Positions 17,151 through 25,711 of a stretch of DNA of 64,000 nucleotides are shown here, one piece after another. Numbering within the stretch: position 1 is the stretch's first letter; every line of letters begins with the position of its first letter. The stretch is from Paenibacillus algicola (GTDB lineage: Bacteria > Bacillota > Bacilli > Paenibacillales > Paenibacillaceae). The DNA lies in contig NZ_CP040396.1 in NCBI RefSeq assembly GCF_005577435.1, forward strand, positions 2,290,501-2,354,500. Reading direction: 5' to 3'. The notes under the pieces are model-generated. The model did no database searches and was not told where the DNA came from. It saw only the letters and a program-made list of their open reading frames with translations. Both the position numbers and the translations under genes were made by a program.

Positions 17151-17186
17151 AAAATCCCCTGGGGATCTCGCTCCAGGGGATTTTCT
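17151..17186 (+). terminator. Terminator of mntABCD
   Basis: A 12-bp stem AAAATCCCCTGG / CCAGGGGATTTT with a ten-base loop and a short T run. Confidence 0.85.
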
Positions 17187-17349
17187 GTTGATCAGACAAG
17201 ATTCAAGGCAAGAATGTCAAATCGGTTACAGGCCGCTAGTGGACAGAACCACGCTCCTATTGTTATTGTTGTATATTAGGGGTCACCGGAAAGAACCCTG
17301 GAAAACAGCATTCTTTTCATTACATAGATAAAGGAAGAGGAATGAACAT

Positions 17350-18798
17350 ATGAGCTTGTCCAGCGGTATATTCGGGTTCATTATTTTGCTCAACATCACA
17401 TTTGCAATGGTTGTCATTTTTCAGGGCAGGCGGGACATTGGATCTACATGGGCCTGGCTGCTCGTTCTGCTGCTGATTCCGATTGCCGGCTTTATTCTGT
17501 ACCTGTTTCTCGCCCAAAATTTCAGACGCAAAAAGCTGTTCTATTGGGAAGAATATAAGAAAAGCGGCCTGGATCGAGGCCTGAAATCCCAGGTTTCCCA
17601 GTTTCGGTCCCAGCAGTTTGAGTTCCGCAACAGCATCTCGGAGGAGTATCAGGACCTGATTACCATGAACCTGCTGAACAATCAGGCTTTTCTGACTGAA
17701 GACAATAAGGTGGAGATTATTACAGACGGCCATCAAAAGTTTGAAACGCTGTTCCGGGACATTGAAGCGGCGACCGATTTCATTCACATTCAGTACTACA
17801 TCATGCGCAAGGACAAGCTGGGCAGGAAGCTCATGGATCTCTTGTCCAAGAAGGCGAGAGAAGGGGTTCGCGTCCGGGTTCTGTATGATGAGCTGGGCTC
17901 CAGAGGGATCGGCAAAAGATTTCTGAAGGAGCTGCGGGAATCTGGCGGCCAGGCTGAGGCTTTTTTTCCATCCAAGTTCAGATTGATCAACCTCCGGCTG
18001 AATTACCGGAACCACCGGAAGCTCGTTATCATTGATGGCAAGGTCGGCTATATCGGCGGCTTTAATGTCGGAGATGAATACCTGGGGCTGGATCCGAAGT
18101 TCGGATACTGGCGCGACACGCATTTAAGGCTGCAGGGGACCGCGGTGTATTCGATTCAGACCCGCTTCGTGCTCGACTGGAATCAGGCATCGCAGGAGCA
18201 TGACATCACGTATTTTCCCTCCTTATTTCCGGAGGTGCCTGAAGGCGGACTTGTTGGCATGCAAATCGTATCCAGCGGACCGGACAGCGAGTATGAGCAT
18301 ATTAAGAATGGTTATCTCAAAATGATTACCTCCGCCAGAGATTCCATCTTTATTCAAACGCCGTACTTCATACCCGATCCCAGTATGCTGGATGCTCTGC
18401 GGGTCGCATGCCTGTCCGGGGTTGAGGTCAATATTATGATTCCGGACAAGCCGGATCATATGTTCGTGTACTGGGCCACGCTCTCTTACATTGGAGAGCT
18501 CCTGAAGGCGGGAGCAAATGTTTATCAATATAATAACGGCTTTGTGCATGCCAAGACGCTGGTTGTCGATGATAAGGTGGCTTCGGTCGGCACGGCAAAT
18601 ATTGATTACCGAAGCTTTCGCTTGAATTTTGAGGTCAATGCCTTCATCTATGACGAAACGATTGCCTGCCGCCTTAATGATGAATTCCGTAAGGATCTGG
18701 AGGTTTCCACACTCTTGACTCTGGACAAATACCACGCTCTCTCCAAATGGGTACGGTTAAAGGAAGCGATCTCGCGACTGTTATCACCTATATTGTGA
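17350..18798 (+). CDS. cls: Cardiolipin synthase (phospholipase D family)
   Basis: A 482-residue membrane enzyme joining two phosphatidylglycerols into cardiolipin plus glycerol. Two N-terminal helices (about 5-22 and 34-55) precede two PLD domains, each with an HKD motif: H222-x-K224 in NHRKLVIIDG and H400-x-K402 in VHAKTLVVDD. Length and layout are typical. AAAGGAAGAGG precedes the ATG at 17350. It appears to be monocistronic. Confidence 0.93.
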   Translation: MSLSSGIFGFIILLNITFAMVVIFQGRRDIGSTWAWLLVLLLIPIAGFILYLFLAQNFRRKKLFYWEEYKKSGLDRGLKSQVSQFRSQQFEFRNSISEEYQDLITMNLLNNQAFLTEDNKVEIITDGHQKFETLFRDIEAATDFIHIQYYIMRKDKLGRKLMDLLSKKAREGVRVRVLYDELGSRGIGKRFLKELRESGGQAEAFFPSKFRLINLRLNYRNHRKLVIIDGKVGYIGGFNVGDEYLGLDPKFGYWRDTHLRLQGTAVYSIQTRFVLDWNQASQEHDITYFPSLFPEVPEGGLVGMQIVSSGPDSEYEHIKNGYLKMITSARDSIFIQTPYFIPDPSMLDALRVACLSGVEVNIMIPDKPDHMFVYWATLSYIGELLKAGANVYQYNNGFVHAKTLVVDDKVASVGTANIDYRSFRLNFEVNAFIYDETIACRLNDEFRKDLEVSTLLTLDKYHALSKWVRLKEAISRLLSPIL

Positions 18799-18892
18799 GG
18801 GAAAGAGCTGCTTAGAACGAATGTTCTTATTTAAGCTTGACGAGTCGTTTGAACTGGAGTATATTGGAATTCAATACGTTACTGCGGGAGAA

Positions 18893-18941
18893 GCACCTCG
18901 CTGAACGAGCTGATTGCAGCTTGTTTGGCGGGGTGTTTTTT
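18893..18941 (+). terminator. Two-stem terminator after cls
   Basis: An outer stem CACCTCGC / GCGGGGTG (one G-T pair) encloses an inner stem AGCTG / CAGCT and is followed by TTTTTT. It lies about 95 bases after cls and just before the next gene's ribosome site. Confidence 0.6.
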
Positions 18942-18973
18942 GTTGCGTAATGACAGTAGAAGGAGAGGATCAT

Positions 18974-19759
18974 ATGTTTATTCAAGGGCTGAAACGATGG
19001 GTGAAAGTGGGGGTAATGACCTTGCTCACGGTCGCCTTCATCGGCAGTACAGCGGGAGAAGGGAAGGCTTCGGCCTCGGCTTGGGACGCCGCCTTGCGAA
19101 GCGTTGAAGGGCTGTATGACGGATATGAGGCGGCTGAGCTGTCTTTAAAGGTCCTTAAGGGCGAGGTCAGTTACATCCGCAAGCAGAATAACGAACGCCT
19201 GGATCAGGTGAATGCGGCCGTGAAGCAGATTGACAAGAGCAAGCTGAATCAGCTGCAGACGGCCTATGAGAAGCTGAAAGAGAAGCATGACCCGCTCCTG
19301 AAGCAATATACGGAGCTTGGGAAGAAGGCGGCAGCAGCTCGAAAGGCTAAGGACAGCAAGGGCGCCCTTGTGTACGACCTCAAGCGTAATCAGATCAAGG
19401 AGCAAGCCGCGGCAGCGCGCCTTGAAATCAAGAAGAAGTATGACGAGCTGGATGCAGCTAAGAAGCAGACTGCAGCTAAAGCCAAGCTCGTGAAGGATGC
19501 GCTGCAGCCTGTATATGCCAATAAGACCAGAATTACCGCCGAGAACAAGACCATTGCTGAAATGAATAAACGCAAATCAGCTGCAGATCAACGATACAAA
19601 AGCTCAGTCAAACTGGGAGATGCGATCGGCGCCGCAATCGAGCTGAACCGGCTTCTCTCAGAGCTAAAGGGCATGTATCAGTCTCATCAGCATATTTATC
19701 AATGGGAGAAGGATATCAAGCAGCAGCTATTCCTCGCCGAAGCCAAGCTGCCCCGGTAA
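18974..19759 (+). CDS. Secreted coiled-coil protein of unknown function
   Basis: A 261-residue protein with a signal peptide (about residues 1-35, hydrophobic VGVMTLLTVAFIG) and a long, highly charged alpha-helical body full of Lys, Ala, Glu and Gln, typical of coiled coils. No catalytic motif is visible. The ATG at 18974 follows AGAAGGAGAGG; an upstream extension to 18914 would cross the terminator and is rejected. It has no obvious operon partner. It could be a cell-wall or spore-associated structural protein; the function is unknown. Confidence 0.75.
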   Translation: MFIQGLKRWVKVGVMTLLTVAFIGSTAGEGKASASAWDAALRSVEGLYDGYEAAELSLKVLKGEVSYIRKQNNERLDQVNAAVKQIDKSKLNQLQTAYEKLKEKHDPLLKQYTELGKKAAAARKAKDSKGALVYDLKRNQIKEQAAAARLEIKKKYDELDAAKKQTAAKAKLVKDALQPVYANKTRITAENKTIAEMNKRKSAADQRYKSSVKLGDAIGAAIELNRLLSELKGMYQSHQHIYQWEKDIKQQLFLAEAKLPR

Positions 19760-20080
19760 TACCAGGGCAAGAAGGCTGTGGCGCGCGGAACTCAATGTGG
19801 ATAGATGGTTTGAAATTCAACGCCGCAGGGTGGACCGTGAATAAAATTGCCACTGAAGAACACGACGAAAGTTCGATTCCTAATTCCGGATCGGGCTTTT
19901 GTCTTAGGAAGGTTTCATGAAGTATGTTGTTTCATGGACTCGATGGAAATGAATCAGCCCGTATTCAATCCAATATTATTCATCATTTTGAAACGGCTTC
20001 AATGTTCAGACGTAAGTTTGTTATACGTTGTAAAGATTAACAGTTCAGAGTCGAAGTCAAGGCAGTCGGGGGAAGCTTAC
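19760..20080 (+). other. Gap before the isoprenoid-synthase fusion gene
   Basis: 321 bases without a convincing gene. It holds an 11-codon frame at 19917-19952 (MKYVVSWTRWK) behind AGGAAGG, which could be a leader peptide but is too short to trust. I found no clear promoter or terminator. Confidence 0.3.
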
Positions 20081-22477
20081 ATGACACATCACAATGACAA
20101 TCAGGATAATGACAATCAGGCCGCAGGATGGTATGACAAGAAAGCAGCGCAGGCTTCACAATATTTTGAGCTGTTGTCAGCCTATGTTCATCGGCAAGAC
20201 TATGCAGAACACCTTATGGAGGAGGTAAAGGCATGGAAGCAGCAGCATCACAGGCCTTTACTTTCACGGCTCCTGCAAGTCCGCAAGGAGCCGCGACCAG
20301 CGGAAAACTTCACTTATCTGAAGTATCTTCAGTATAACGGGCGGCTGAACGACTACTTGAGTCGCAGCATCACTTATATTTATATGCGAGATCTTGGAGC
20401 TTCTCCTGAGAATCCGGCAATCCAGCAAAGGATACAGAACCTGACCGTAAAAATAGAACATCTACTTGAACAGCACGTTAACTCAAATCATGAAGCTGCA
20501 AACGGCAATTTGTTCAGCTTTAAGGATCTATACCGCTGGGGACAGAAGGAACAGATTGAGCCTGTCATCATCTGGCTCATTGAGAAGCTGAAGCAAGTGC
20601 GCGACCATATTCCGGAAGGCATTCATAAGGAGCATGCCCAAAGAAAGCTGATCAAACTGATCGCAGGCGTCGTTATGCACGCCCTGGAGGAGCTGGGAGA
20701 GGACGTTTCTGCCGAGGAGCGCAGCAGAAGACTGGGCGAAGCCATCAAGCTGGGTTATTCTTACGGATTGACCTATCCTTTTATCGATGATCTTCTGGAC
20801 TCCGATGTGCTCAGTCCAGAAGATAACCTGCAATATGCTCAAATGATCCGCCATGCTCTTGTCACAGGCATTGTTCCCGAACCGGGGGATTGGGCCCGGC
20901 AGCATGAGCAGCTGGCAGCATTTATTTATCGTGAGCTGAAATCAGCCTTTGAATATATACAGTCCATCCAGCGTGACGAAACGCGAAGTGCGTTCTTTGA
21001 ACAGACTTATGTGTTTTTTCATGCCCAGGAAATCGACCGGATCAAACGGCTGGATTACGCAGCGTACAGCAACGAAGAGCTTTATATTCCGATCATTCTG
21101 AAGTCTGCTGCTTCCCGGACTATTGTTCGTTCTGTTCTTGCAGCGGACGCGAGTGCAGACTATGAAGAGCGCACCTTTTATTTTGGGATTTACAACCAGC
21201 TGGCCGATGATTTCGCAGATCTGTATGAGGATCTGGAGCATCAGTCTGTAACGCCGTACACCTATTACTTGACCCACCGAGAAAACCGCCCGGATCTGAT
21301 CAATCCATTTGAATTGTACTGGGCTGTCGTTCATTATCTCATTCATCATTTGTATCAAGGTCATAAGCAGGTACAGGAGGCGATTCTAAGCAGAGCGATC
21401 AGCAGTCTGCACAGATGCCGGTCCCGGCTCGGCTATGATAAGTATAAGTTCTTGATGAAGGAGCTCGAACCAAGCCACACCCCGTTTGCGGTCCTGCTGC
21501 AGCAGCTGGTTCGTAACAGTAATCCTGTCCAATTCTTCGACAAACTGCTACGGGATCAGCTGATCAGCTCACTGCGCAGTCAGGAGGAAGAAAAGGCTCA
21601 GTTCCGACAAACCATGGAGAATGCGCGACAAGTCATACAAGCATCCCTTCCGGTAACCTTGCCGCAAGAAGACCAAGCCTTTACCGCTGACATCATTGCT
21701 GCTGCGAATTACAGCCTGCAGGGCGAGAGCAAGCTGCTGCGCCCTGTGATTGCTTATGTCATGGGAGTCCTGGAATACGGATTTGCGGAAACGGACCTCC
21801 TGCCTTTACTCCGATCCCTGGAGTATATGCACACAGCCTCGCTTATTTTTGATGACTTGCCCTCTCAGGATAATGCAGCTACCCGGCGAGGGCGGCCCAC
21901 GCTGCATGAGGTCTACGATAGTGCCTCCGCAGAGCTGGCCGGAGTCTACCTTATTCAGAAGGCGATGCAGGAGCAGGCTTCCTTGACCTCCTTTGATCCT
22001 TCCCGGGTGCAGTCTCTGATGAAATATTCCGCGGAGCGCGCGGGGGATATGTGCGCCGGCCAGATGAAGGATCTAAGCACAAGAGGCCAGACGCTGACGC
22101 TAGAGGAGCTGAATGCGATTTGCTACTACAAGACAGGTATTGCTTTTGAGGCAGCTTTGGTCATGCCTGCTATTCTTGCCGGGACACCGCCCGACGTCAT
22201 CGACAGCATCAAGAAATTTGCTTACCATGCAGGCATCGCGTTCCAGATCCAGGACGATGTCCTGGACACCGAAGGCCATGCACAGACCCTCGGTAAAGAT
22301 ACCCAGATGGATCGGCAGAACGGAAATTCTACCTTTGTGACCATTCTTGGCGTGGAGGGTGCCCGGCAAGCCATGTGGGATCATTATTGCTCTGCCATCG
22401 AGGCGGTAGAGAAGCTAAAATTAAAAACGGCTTTTTTTCAGCATTTTCTGGATTACATTATTCATCGCAGCCACTGA
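20081..22477 (+). CDS. Tandem isoprenoid-synthase fusion: terpene-synthase-like plus prenyl diphosphate synthase
   Basis: A 798-residue protein starting at the ATG at 20081 behind GGGGGA. The C-terminal part (about 520-798) is a trans-prenyl diphosphate synthase: KLLRP at 551, first Asp-rich motif DDLPSQD (D591, D592) followed by RRGRPTLH, and second motif QDDVLD (D725, D726, D729). The bulky N-terminal part (about 20-500) has its own DDLLD (D236, D237, D240) and DDFAD (D376, D377, D380). These are 140 residues apart, against 134 in the C-terminal domain. A KLIKLIAGVVMHAL segment at 189-202 lines up with KLLRPVIAYVMGVL at 551-564, but the Arg-Pro substrate residues are lost. I infer a second class I isoprenoid fold, perhaps a cyclase using the C-terminal domain's product. 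The C-terminal assignment is secure; the N-terminal role is inference. Confidence 0.8.
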   Translation: MTHHNDNQDNDNQAAGWYDKKAAQASQYFELLSAYVHRQDYAEHLMEEVKAWKQQHHRPLLSRLLQVRKEPRPAENFTYLKYLQYNGRLNDYLSRSITYIYMRDLGASPENPAIQQRIQNLTVKIEHLLEQHVNSNHEAANGNLFSFKDLYRWGQKEQIEPVIIWLIEKLKQVRDHIPEGIHKEHAQRKLIKLIAGVVMHALEELGEDVSAEERSRRLGEAIKLGYSYGLTYPFIDDLLDSDVLSPEDNLQYAQMIRHALVTGIVPEPGDWARQHEQLAAFIYRELKSAFEYIQSIQRDETRSAFFEQTYVFFHAQEIDRIKRLDYAAYSNEELYIPIILKSAASRTIVRSVLAADASADYEERTFYFGIYNQLADDFADLYEDLEHQSVTPYTYYLTHRENRPDLINPFELYWAVVHYLIHHLYQGHKQVQEAILSRAISSLHRCRSRLGYDKYKFLMKELEPSHTPFAVLLQQLVRNSNPVQFFDKLLRDQLISSLRSQEEEKAQFRQTMENARQVIQASLPVTLPQEDQAFTADIIAAANYSLQGESKLLRPVIAYVMGVLEYGFAETDLLPLLRSLEYMHTASLIFDDLPSQDNAATRRGRPTLHEVYDSASAELAGVYLIQKAMQEQASLTSFDPSRVQSLMKYSAERAGDMCAGQMKDLSTRGQTLTLEELNAICYYKTGIAFEAALVMPAILAGTPPDVIDSIKKFAYHAGIAFQIQDDVLDTEGHAQTLGKDTQMDRQNGNSTFVTILGVEGARQAMWDHYCSAIEAVEKLKLKTAFFQHFLDYIIHRSH

Positions 22478-22537
22478 AGCACAGGTTTTCCTGGATCATA
22501 CGCACATTCCTTCACACCTGTCCTGGAGCCGTTATAA

Positions 22538-22813
22538 ATGATAGTACCCAAATGCGGTGAGCCTTCATATGCTAAAGAAGATATATGTAACAGCTTAACC
22601 ATGGACAGCGATGACATTTTCTGCGTAAAGGCGGTGCTTATCATCAGCTATACCTTCAACACCTTGAACAGCAGTGAAAGCAGCCCTCAGCAGGATGCCA
22701 AGGATTTCTACATCATCCTGATCACCGCCATTGCGTTTTATCTTCTGTTTGTAGCTCCCCGTTCGACAGAGGAGGAAGGAGGGAACCCCGTTGGCAGGCA
22801 CGAGAACCTCTAA
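22538..22813 (+). CDS. Possible small single-helix membrane protein
   Basis: A 91-codon frame 60 bases after the isoprenoid-synthase gene, with GGAG nine bases before the ATG. A hydrophobic segment (FYIILITAIAFYLLFVA, near residues 58-74) would span the membrane. The end overlaps the next small gene by 23 bases, which suggests coupled translation. The N-terminal half looks less protein-like, so the true start may be internal. No family recognised. Confidence 0.35.
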   Translation: MIVPKCGEPSYAKEDICNSLTMDSDDIFCVKAVLIISYTFNTLNSSESSPQQDAKDFYIILITAIAFYLLFVAPRSTEEEGGNPVGRHENL

Positions 22814-22934
22814 AGCTCCAAACGATGAACAGCGAAGCATAAATCTGGTGTTATTTATTGTAATCTCACTCTCTTTCATTTACGGATTCGGGAAAGAATT
22901 GACGCCGGAGGCACCGGAAACAATCATTCCGTAA
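22791..22934 (+). CDS. 47-residue single-helix membrane protein
   Basis: A TTG start at 22791 follows a strong AAGGAGGG. The product begins MAGTRTSKAPNDEQRSIN, has one helix (LVLFIVISLSFIYGFG) and ends in a short acidic/proline tail. It lies between the isoprenoid-synthase region and a small basic protein on the same strand. The ribosome site and the clean helix support a real gene. The function is unknown. Confidence 0.6.
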   Translation: MAGTRTSKAPNDEQRSINLVLFIVISLSFIYGFGKELTPEAPETIIP

Positions 22935-22965
22935 CGGATGGATTCATGTGTAGTGGAGGCTAGCT

Positions 22966-23241
22966 ATGGCACAAGGAAAATCGGGAAAAGGAAGCCGCAG
23001 ACGTTCCAAGCCTAAGCAGGATCGGTCTCTGTTAAATAACCTAACGCCTCAGCAAATCGCGGTCATTGCCGGTTTACTTACCAATGCCTTGACCGTAGAC
23101 TCCTTACTCATTGACAAGGAGCAGCGACTGCAAATCGTTCTTGGAGGCTCGCTGAGAAGGAAAACCAGGCTGGATCAATTGATTAACGAGCTGCAGGATG
23201 CATCCCTGGATGAATTGCTGGATTCACTGTTGAATCGGTAA
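22966..23241 (+). CDS. 91-residue hypothetical protein with basic N-terminus
   Basis: An ATG behind TGGAGG, 31 bases after the 47-residue gene. Residues 1-22 are strongly basic (KSGKGSRRRSKPKQ). The remainder is helical with an Asp/Leu-rich end (LDELLDSLLNR). There is no signal peptide or membrane helix. The basic tail suggests binding to nucleic acid or anionic lipid. No family recognised. Confidence 0.7.
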   Translation: MAQGKSGKGSRRRSKPKQDRSLLNNLTPQQIAVIAGLLTNALTVDSLLIDKEQRLQIVLGGSLRRKTRLDQLINELQDASLDELLDSLLNR

Positions 23242-23357
23242 TCCAGCTGCGGAAAATGTCAGCTTCGAGCTTTTAGAAACTTAAAGGGCGGCCCTATAGT
23301 CAGGGCTTCATCACAACGATTCTGGAACAAGGCACATCAGCGAGAGATCGGACGAGC

Positions 23358-23501
23358 CTATTTTTGTGTCACCGGTTCCGGATTGATTTGATCGATCACA
23401 AATTCATTCTTTGAACTGTCAAACTTATACGTAACCAAGAATCTAGAAGTTAATTTTTCTGAGTGATCTTTGTTTTTATCTGTCCGCGAAGTATCCTCCC
23501 C
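23358..23501 (-). pseudogene. C-terminal remnant of an unidentified gene
   Basis: On the minus strand an open frame of 47 codons ends in TAG and reads as real protein (…FLVTYKFDSSKNEFVIDQINPEPV…), but it has no start codon and is closed upstream by TAA at 23502-23504. It lies just past the anti-sigma gene on the same strand. It is probably what remains of a third gene of that operon. Confidence 0.5.
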
Positions 23502-23528
23502 TTATCTTTATCAATCTAATAACCCAGT

Positions 23529-24179
23529 TCATTCATAGATTAACTTTCCTTTGTATATGATTTGATCTTCCGATTTGATCTCAATCTTAGTGCTACCGAT
23601 CTTTGTACTATCCTTGTAGGCGTTTATCTCAAGGATACTGTCAGTTGTCGCTGATTGAGAAGGGTCATCATTTACCAAAGGAGTCCAATAAATATTTTCA
23701 CCTGATTTAATGGTCGCTTTCTTTCCCTGCGGTATCACCTTAGAATCCTCTGGATTCCATAATAACAGTTGTCCCTCTGAGGTTTGTAATTCAATTTTTT
23801 CAGTACCTTCAGAAGCAATGGTTACAGGAAAGCCTGGCACACTGCTCATTAACATAGAGTATTCGCCAAGCGGGAATTCTACATCTGGTTTTACCACTAA
23901 TGGTGCTCCGTCTGCTGCATAAGCAGTAACCACGAACCCGCTAAATAATGTAGATGGATTAGCTTGATCCCCATTGCGAAGAACAAGCGGTCCTCCAATG
24001 GCCAGAAGAAGGATAATCAAGCAGGAAACGGTAATCGTAGCGACCGTTTTGCGAAATTCCCGAGCTGCGGTATGAGGAGCATTGGCACTCGATTTGGCTT
24101 TGCGGATGATTAATTGTTTGAGATCATCATCCGCCTTTACTTCGTTCATACCGTTCACATACTTACTTCTCATCATCAT
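23529..24179 (-). CDS. Probable membrane-anchored anti-sigma factor
   Basis: A 216-residue protein with a charged N-terminal cytoplasmic part (about 1-45), one helix (about 46-66, ATITVSCLIILLLAIGG) and an outer beta-rich domain. This is the layout of anti-sigma factors that hold ECF sigma factors at the membrane. It overlaps the 3' end of the ECF sigma gene by 17 bases. The ATG at 24179 lies seven bases after a GGGGGG; an in-frame TTG at 24185 is possible. There is no zinc-binding HxxxCxxC motif. The signal sensed is unknown. Confidence 0.65.
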   Translation of the reverse strand: MMMRSKYVNGMNEVKADDDLKQLIIRKAKSSANAPHTAAREFRKTVATITVSCLIILLLAIGGPLVLRNGDQANPSTLFSGFVVTAYAADGAPLVVKPDVEFPLGEYSMLMSSVPGFPVTIASEGTEKIELQTSEGQLLLWNPEDSKVIPQGKKATIKSGENIYWTPLVNDDPSQSATTDSILEINAYKDSTKIGSTKIEIKSEDQIIYKGKLIYE

Positions 24180-24666
24180 CGTCAAATCCCCCCGTTATCT
24201 TCATCTTCAGAAGTTCTTTAGCTCGTTTTAGTTGTGTCCGAATCGTACTCTCTTTTATATTTAAAAGCTCGGCGATCTCGGCTGTTTTGTAGCCTTCATA
24301 ATAGTAGAGATGTATGACTATCCGGTATTTCCGAGGAAGCATAAGAATAAGGGACACGACCTCCATGTTCTCTGTATGATTATTTGGCAGGGGTACCTCC
24401 TCGGATGGTGAGAACCATTTCTTCCACGGACTTCTGATCACGTCCTTACACGCATTTATCGTTACTCGTATGATCCATGCCTTTTCATGCTCAGTGTCGT
24501 TAAAGGAACGTTGGTGCTTAAAGAACTTGATATAGACCTCCTGGCACACATCTTGCGCATCTGCTAAATTGCCGAGGTGGGCTAGTGCCAGCCGTAGTAT
24601 CATATCGGCGTATTTGTTCACTATACTTGTGATGTACTCATGTTTGTCTAGCTCGTTAACTCCCAA
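24163..24666 (-). CDS. ECF-type RNA polymerase sigma factor
   Basis: A 167-residue sigma-70 family protein with region 2 (about 15-75, including DAQDVCQEVYIKFF) and region 4 (about 105-155, helix-turn-helix TAEIAELLNIKESTIRTQLKRAKELL). No region 1 or 3 is present, so this is an ECF sigma factor. The start is TTG at 24666, eight bases after AAAGGAGG; upstream starts lie before this site. A matching ECF promoter upstream (24717-24690) suggests that it drives its own operon together with the anti-sigma gene. Confidence 0.88.
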   Translation of the reverse strand: MGVNELDKHEYITSIVNKYADMILRLALAHLGNLADAQDVCQEVYIKFFKHQRSFNDTEHEKAWIIRVTINACKDVIRSPWKKWFSPSEEVPLPNNHTENMEVVSLILMLPRKYRIVIHLYYYEGYKTAEIAELLNIKESTIRTQLKRAKELLKMKITGGFDDDDEK

Positions 24667-24689
24667 TTGCTCTCCTCCTTTCACCCCTA

Positions 24690-24717
24690 ACACGTTGGTA
24701 AATGGGGAAATGTTTCA
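24690..24717 (-). promoter_or_regulatory. ECF-type promoter, likely autoregulated
   Basis: Read on the minus strand: TGAAAC, 16 bases, then ACGTG. This is the form of Bacillus ECF promoters (-35 GAAAC, -10 CGT-type). It ends about 24 bases before the sigma-factor start. Confidence 0.55.
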
Positions 24718-24759
24718 TCCCTCAAAAAAATAACTGCGTAGTTAAGCAGCATGATTTAA

Positions 24760-25143
24760 GTCAGTAGTAGCCATCAGGCACTAGGCAACGCACTAGGTGG
24801 GAAGCTAGCGACTATTGTACTTACAGCTGACATTTCAGAGGTAAACAGTCTTGTTCCTAAAATTGAGAAATGGATCACAGAGTTTAATGATTCCGATGGT
24901 GTTGGAATTTCTTAATATGAGCTGACCATTGATGATAAAAGTGATAACGAGACGACTTTATTATATTTGACAACAGATTTAGTGTATCGTGATTTCTATT
25001 GGTGGCAGTCCCCAGCTTTAGGCGATGAAGTGTGGACAAAAACCAAACCATAGGGTCAGGAGTCTGCTGCTAGTAAAGACATTACAACTGGGCCATCTGA
25101 AGTAGATAACAAAGGATATGAGGGGCCACAATTTAAACAGTAA
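24760..25143 (+). pseudogene. Gene remnant with two in-frame stops
   Basis: One continuous frame of 128 codons reads as natural protein (…LGNALGGKLATIVLTADISEVN…, later …VYRDFYWWQSPALGDEVWTK…) but is cut by TAA at 24913 and TAG at 25051 and lacks a start. A good terminator follows at 25184. The family was not recognised. It lies divergently beside the ECF sigma gene, so it may be a decayed regulon member. Confidence 0.6.
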
Positions 25144-25183
25144 TAAGGGAATTCATCTCCCCTGAGTTCTCGATTTTGAAAAC

Positions 25184-25222
25184 AAAGAAGAAGCATCCCG
25201 AATTCGGGGCGCTTCTTCTTTA
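25184..25222 (+). terminator. Terminator after gene remnant
   Basis: AAAGAAGAAGC / GCTTCTTCTTT enclosing an inner CCCGAATTCGGG, followed by T-rich sequence. The terminator outlived the gene it served. Confidence 0.8.
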
Positions 25223-25398
25223 TCTATAAATGTGAAGTGAATATGCTGAATGGAAATAGGAAATTTTTATTCAGAGGGTGTATATCTCCCCAATGTATAC
25301 TCACTCTTCACATATGCAATCAAGTTGCATGAACTAAAGCAGGAGAAGAGTTGGTTTAAGTAAGGATATTATCCATAATATTAGCTATTTAATAACAT

Positions 25399-25476
25399 CT
25401 ACTTTGCGGATGGTATCAGCTTCGCTGGTACTACAACAACACTTGCTAGCAAAAATACTCCAATTCCTTTTTTCAA
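25399..25476 (-). CDS. Possible 25-residue secreted or membrane peptide
   Basis: On the minus strand a TTG start follows AAAGGTGG. The product (MKKGIGVFLLASVVVVPAKL…, 25 residues) has a positively charged start and one hydrophobic run, like a bare signal peptide or a small exported peptide. It lies in a 490-base AT-rich stretch with no other gene; an imperfect hairpin before a T run lies at about 25590-25620. It is too short for certainty. Confidence 0.35.
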   Translation of the reverse strand: MKKGIGVFLLASVVVVPAKLIPSAK

Positions 25477-25624
25477 TTTTTCCGCCACCTTTCTTCTTAT
25501 GAATCTTATTTATTATAAAAGAGAATATTTTTCTTTAATTTACAATATTATTACAATTATTGGAAGACTTTGAGAAACATACATAAAGAAAAGGTGCTGC
25601 AATAAAAGCTGCGGCTTTTTTGAT

Positions 25625-25654
25625 TTGATTTATCAGATTAGATTATGCTAATAT
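25625..25654 (+). promoter_or_regulatory. Promoter of the metal-resistance operon
   Basis: TTGATT, an 18-base spacer and TAATAT, placed just upstream of the palindromic operator. Confidence 0.45.
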
Positions 25655-25667
25655 GTTTTCAACCTAA

Positions 25668-25689
25668 CATATGCGTTTAAACTAATATG
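25668..25689 (+). promoter_or_regulatory. ArsR-family operator
   Basis: A 22-base palindrome with CATAT/ATATG outer arms and a perfect GTTTAAAC centre, mismatched at two base pairs. It lies between the promoter and the regulator start, as expected for a self-repressing SmtB/ArsR metal sensor released by metal. Confidence 0.65.
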
Positions 25690-25711
25690 ATTGAGGAGGA
25701 GAGTGACTCAC

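Noticed and set aside
17320..18123. A 267-codon minus-strand frame opposite cls
   Set aside because: Shadow of the cardiolipin synthase, whose HKD motifs are clear on the plus strand.
22595..22879. A 94-codon minus-strand frame opposite the small membrane proteins
   Set aside because: It has no ribosome site. The opposite strand has helices and strong ribosome sites.
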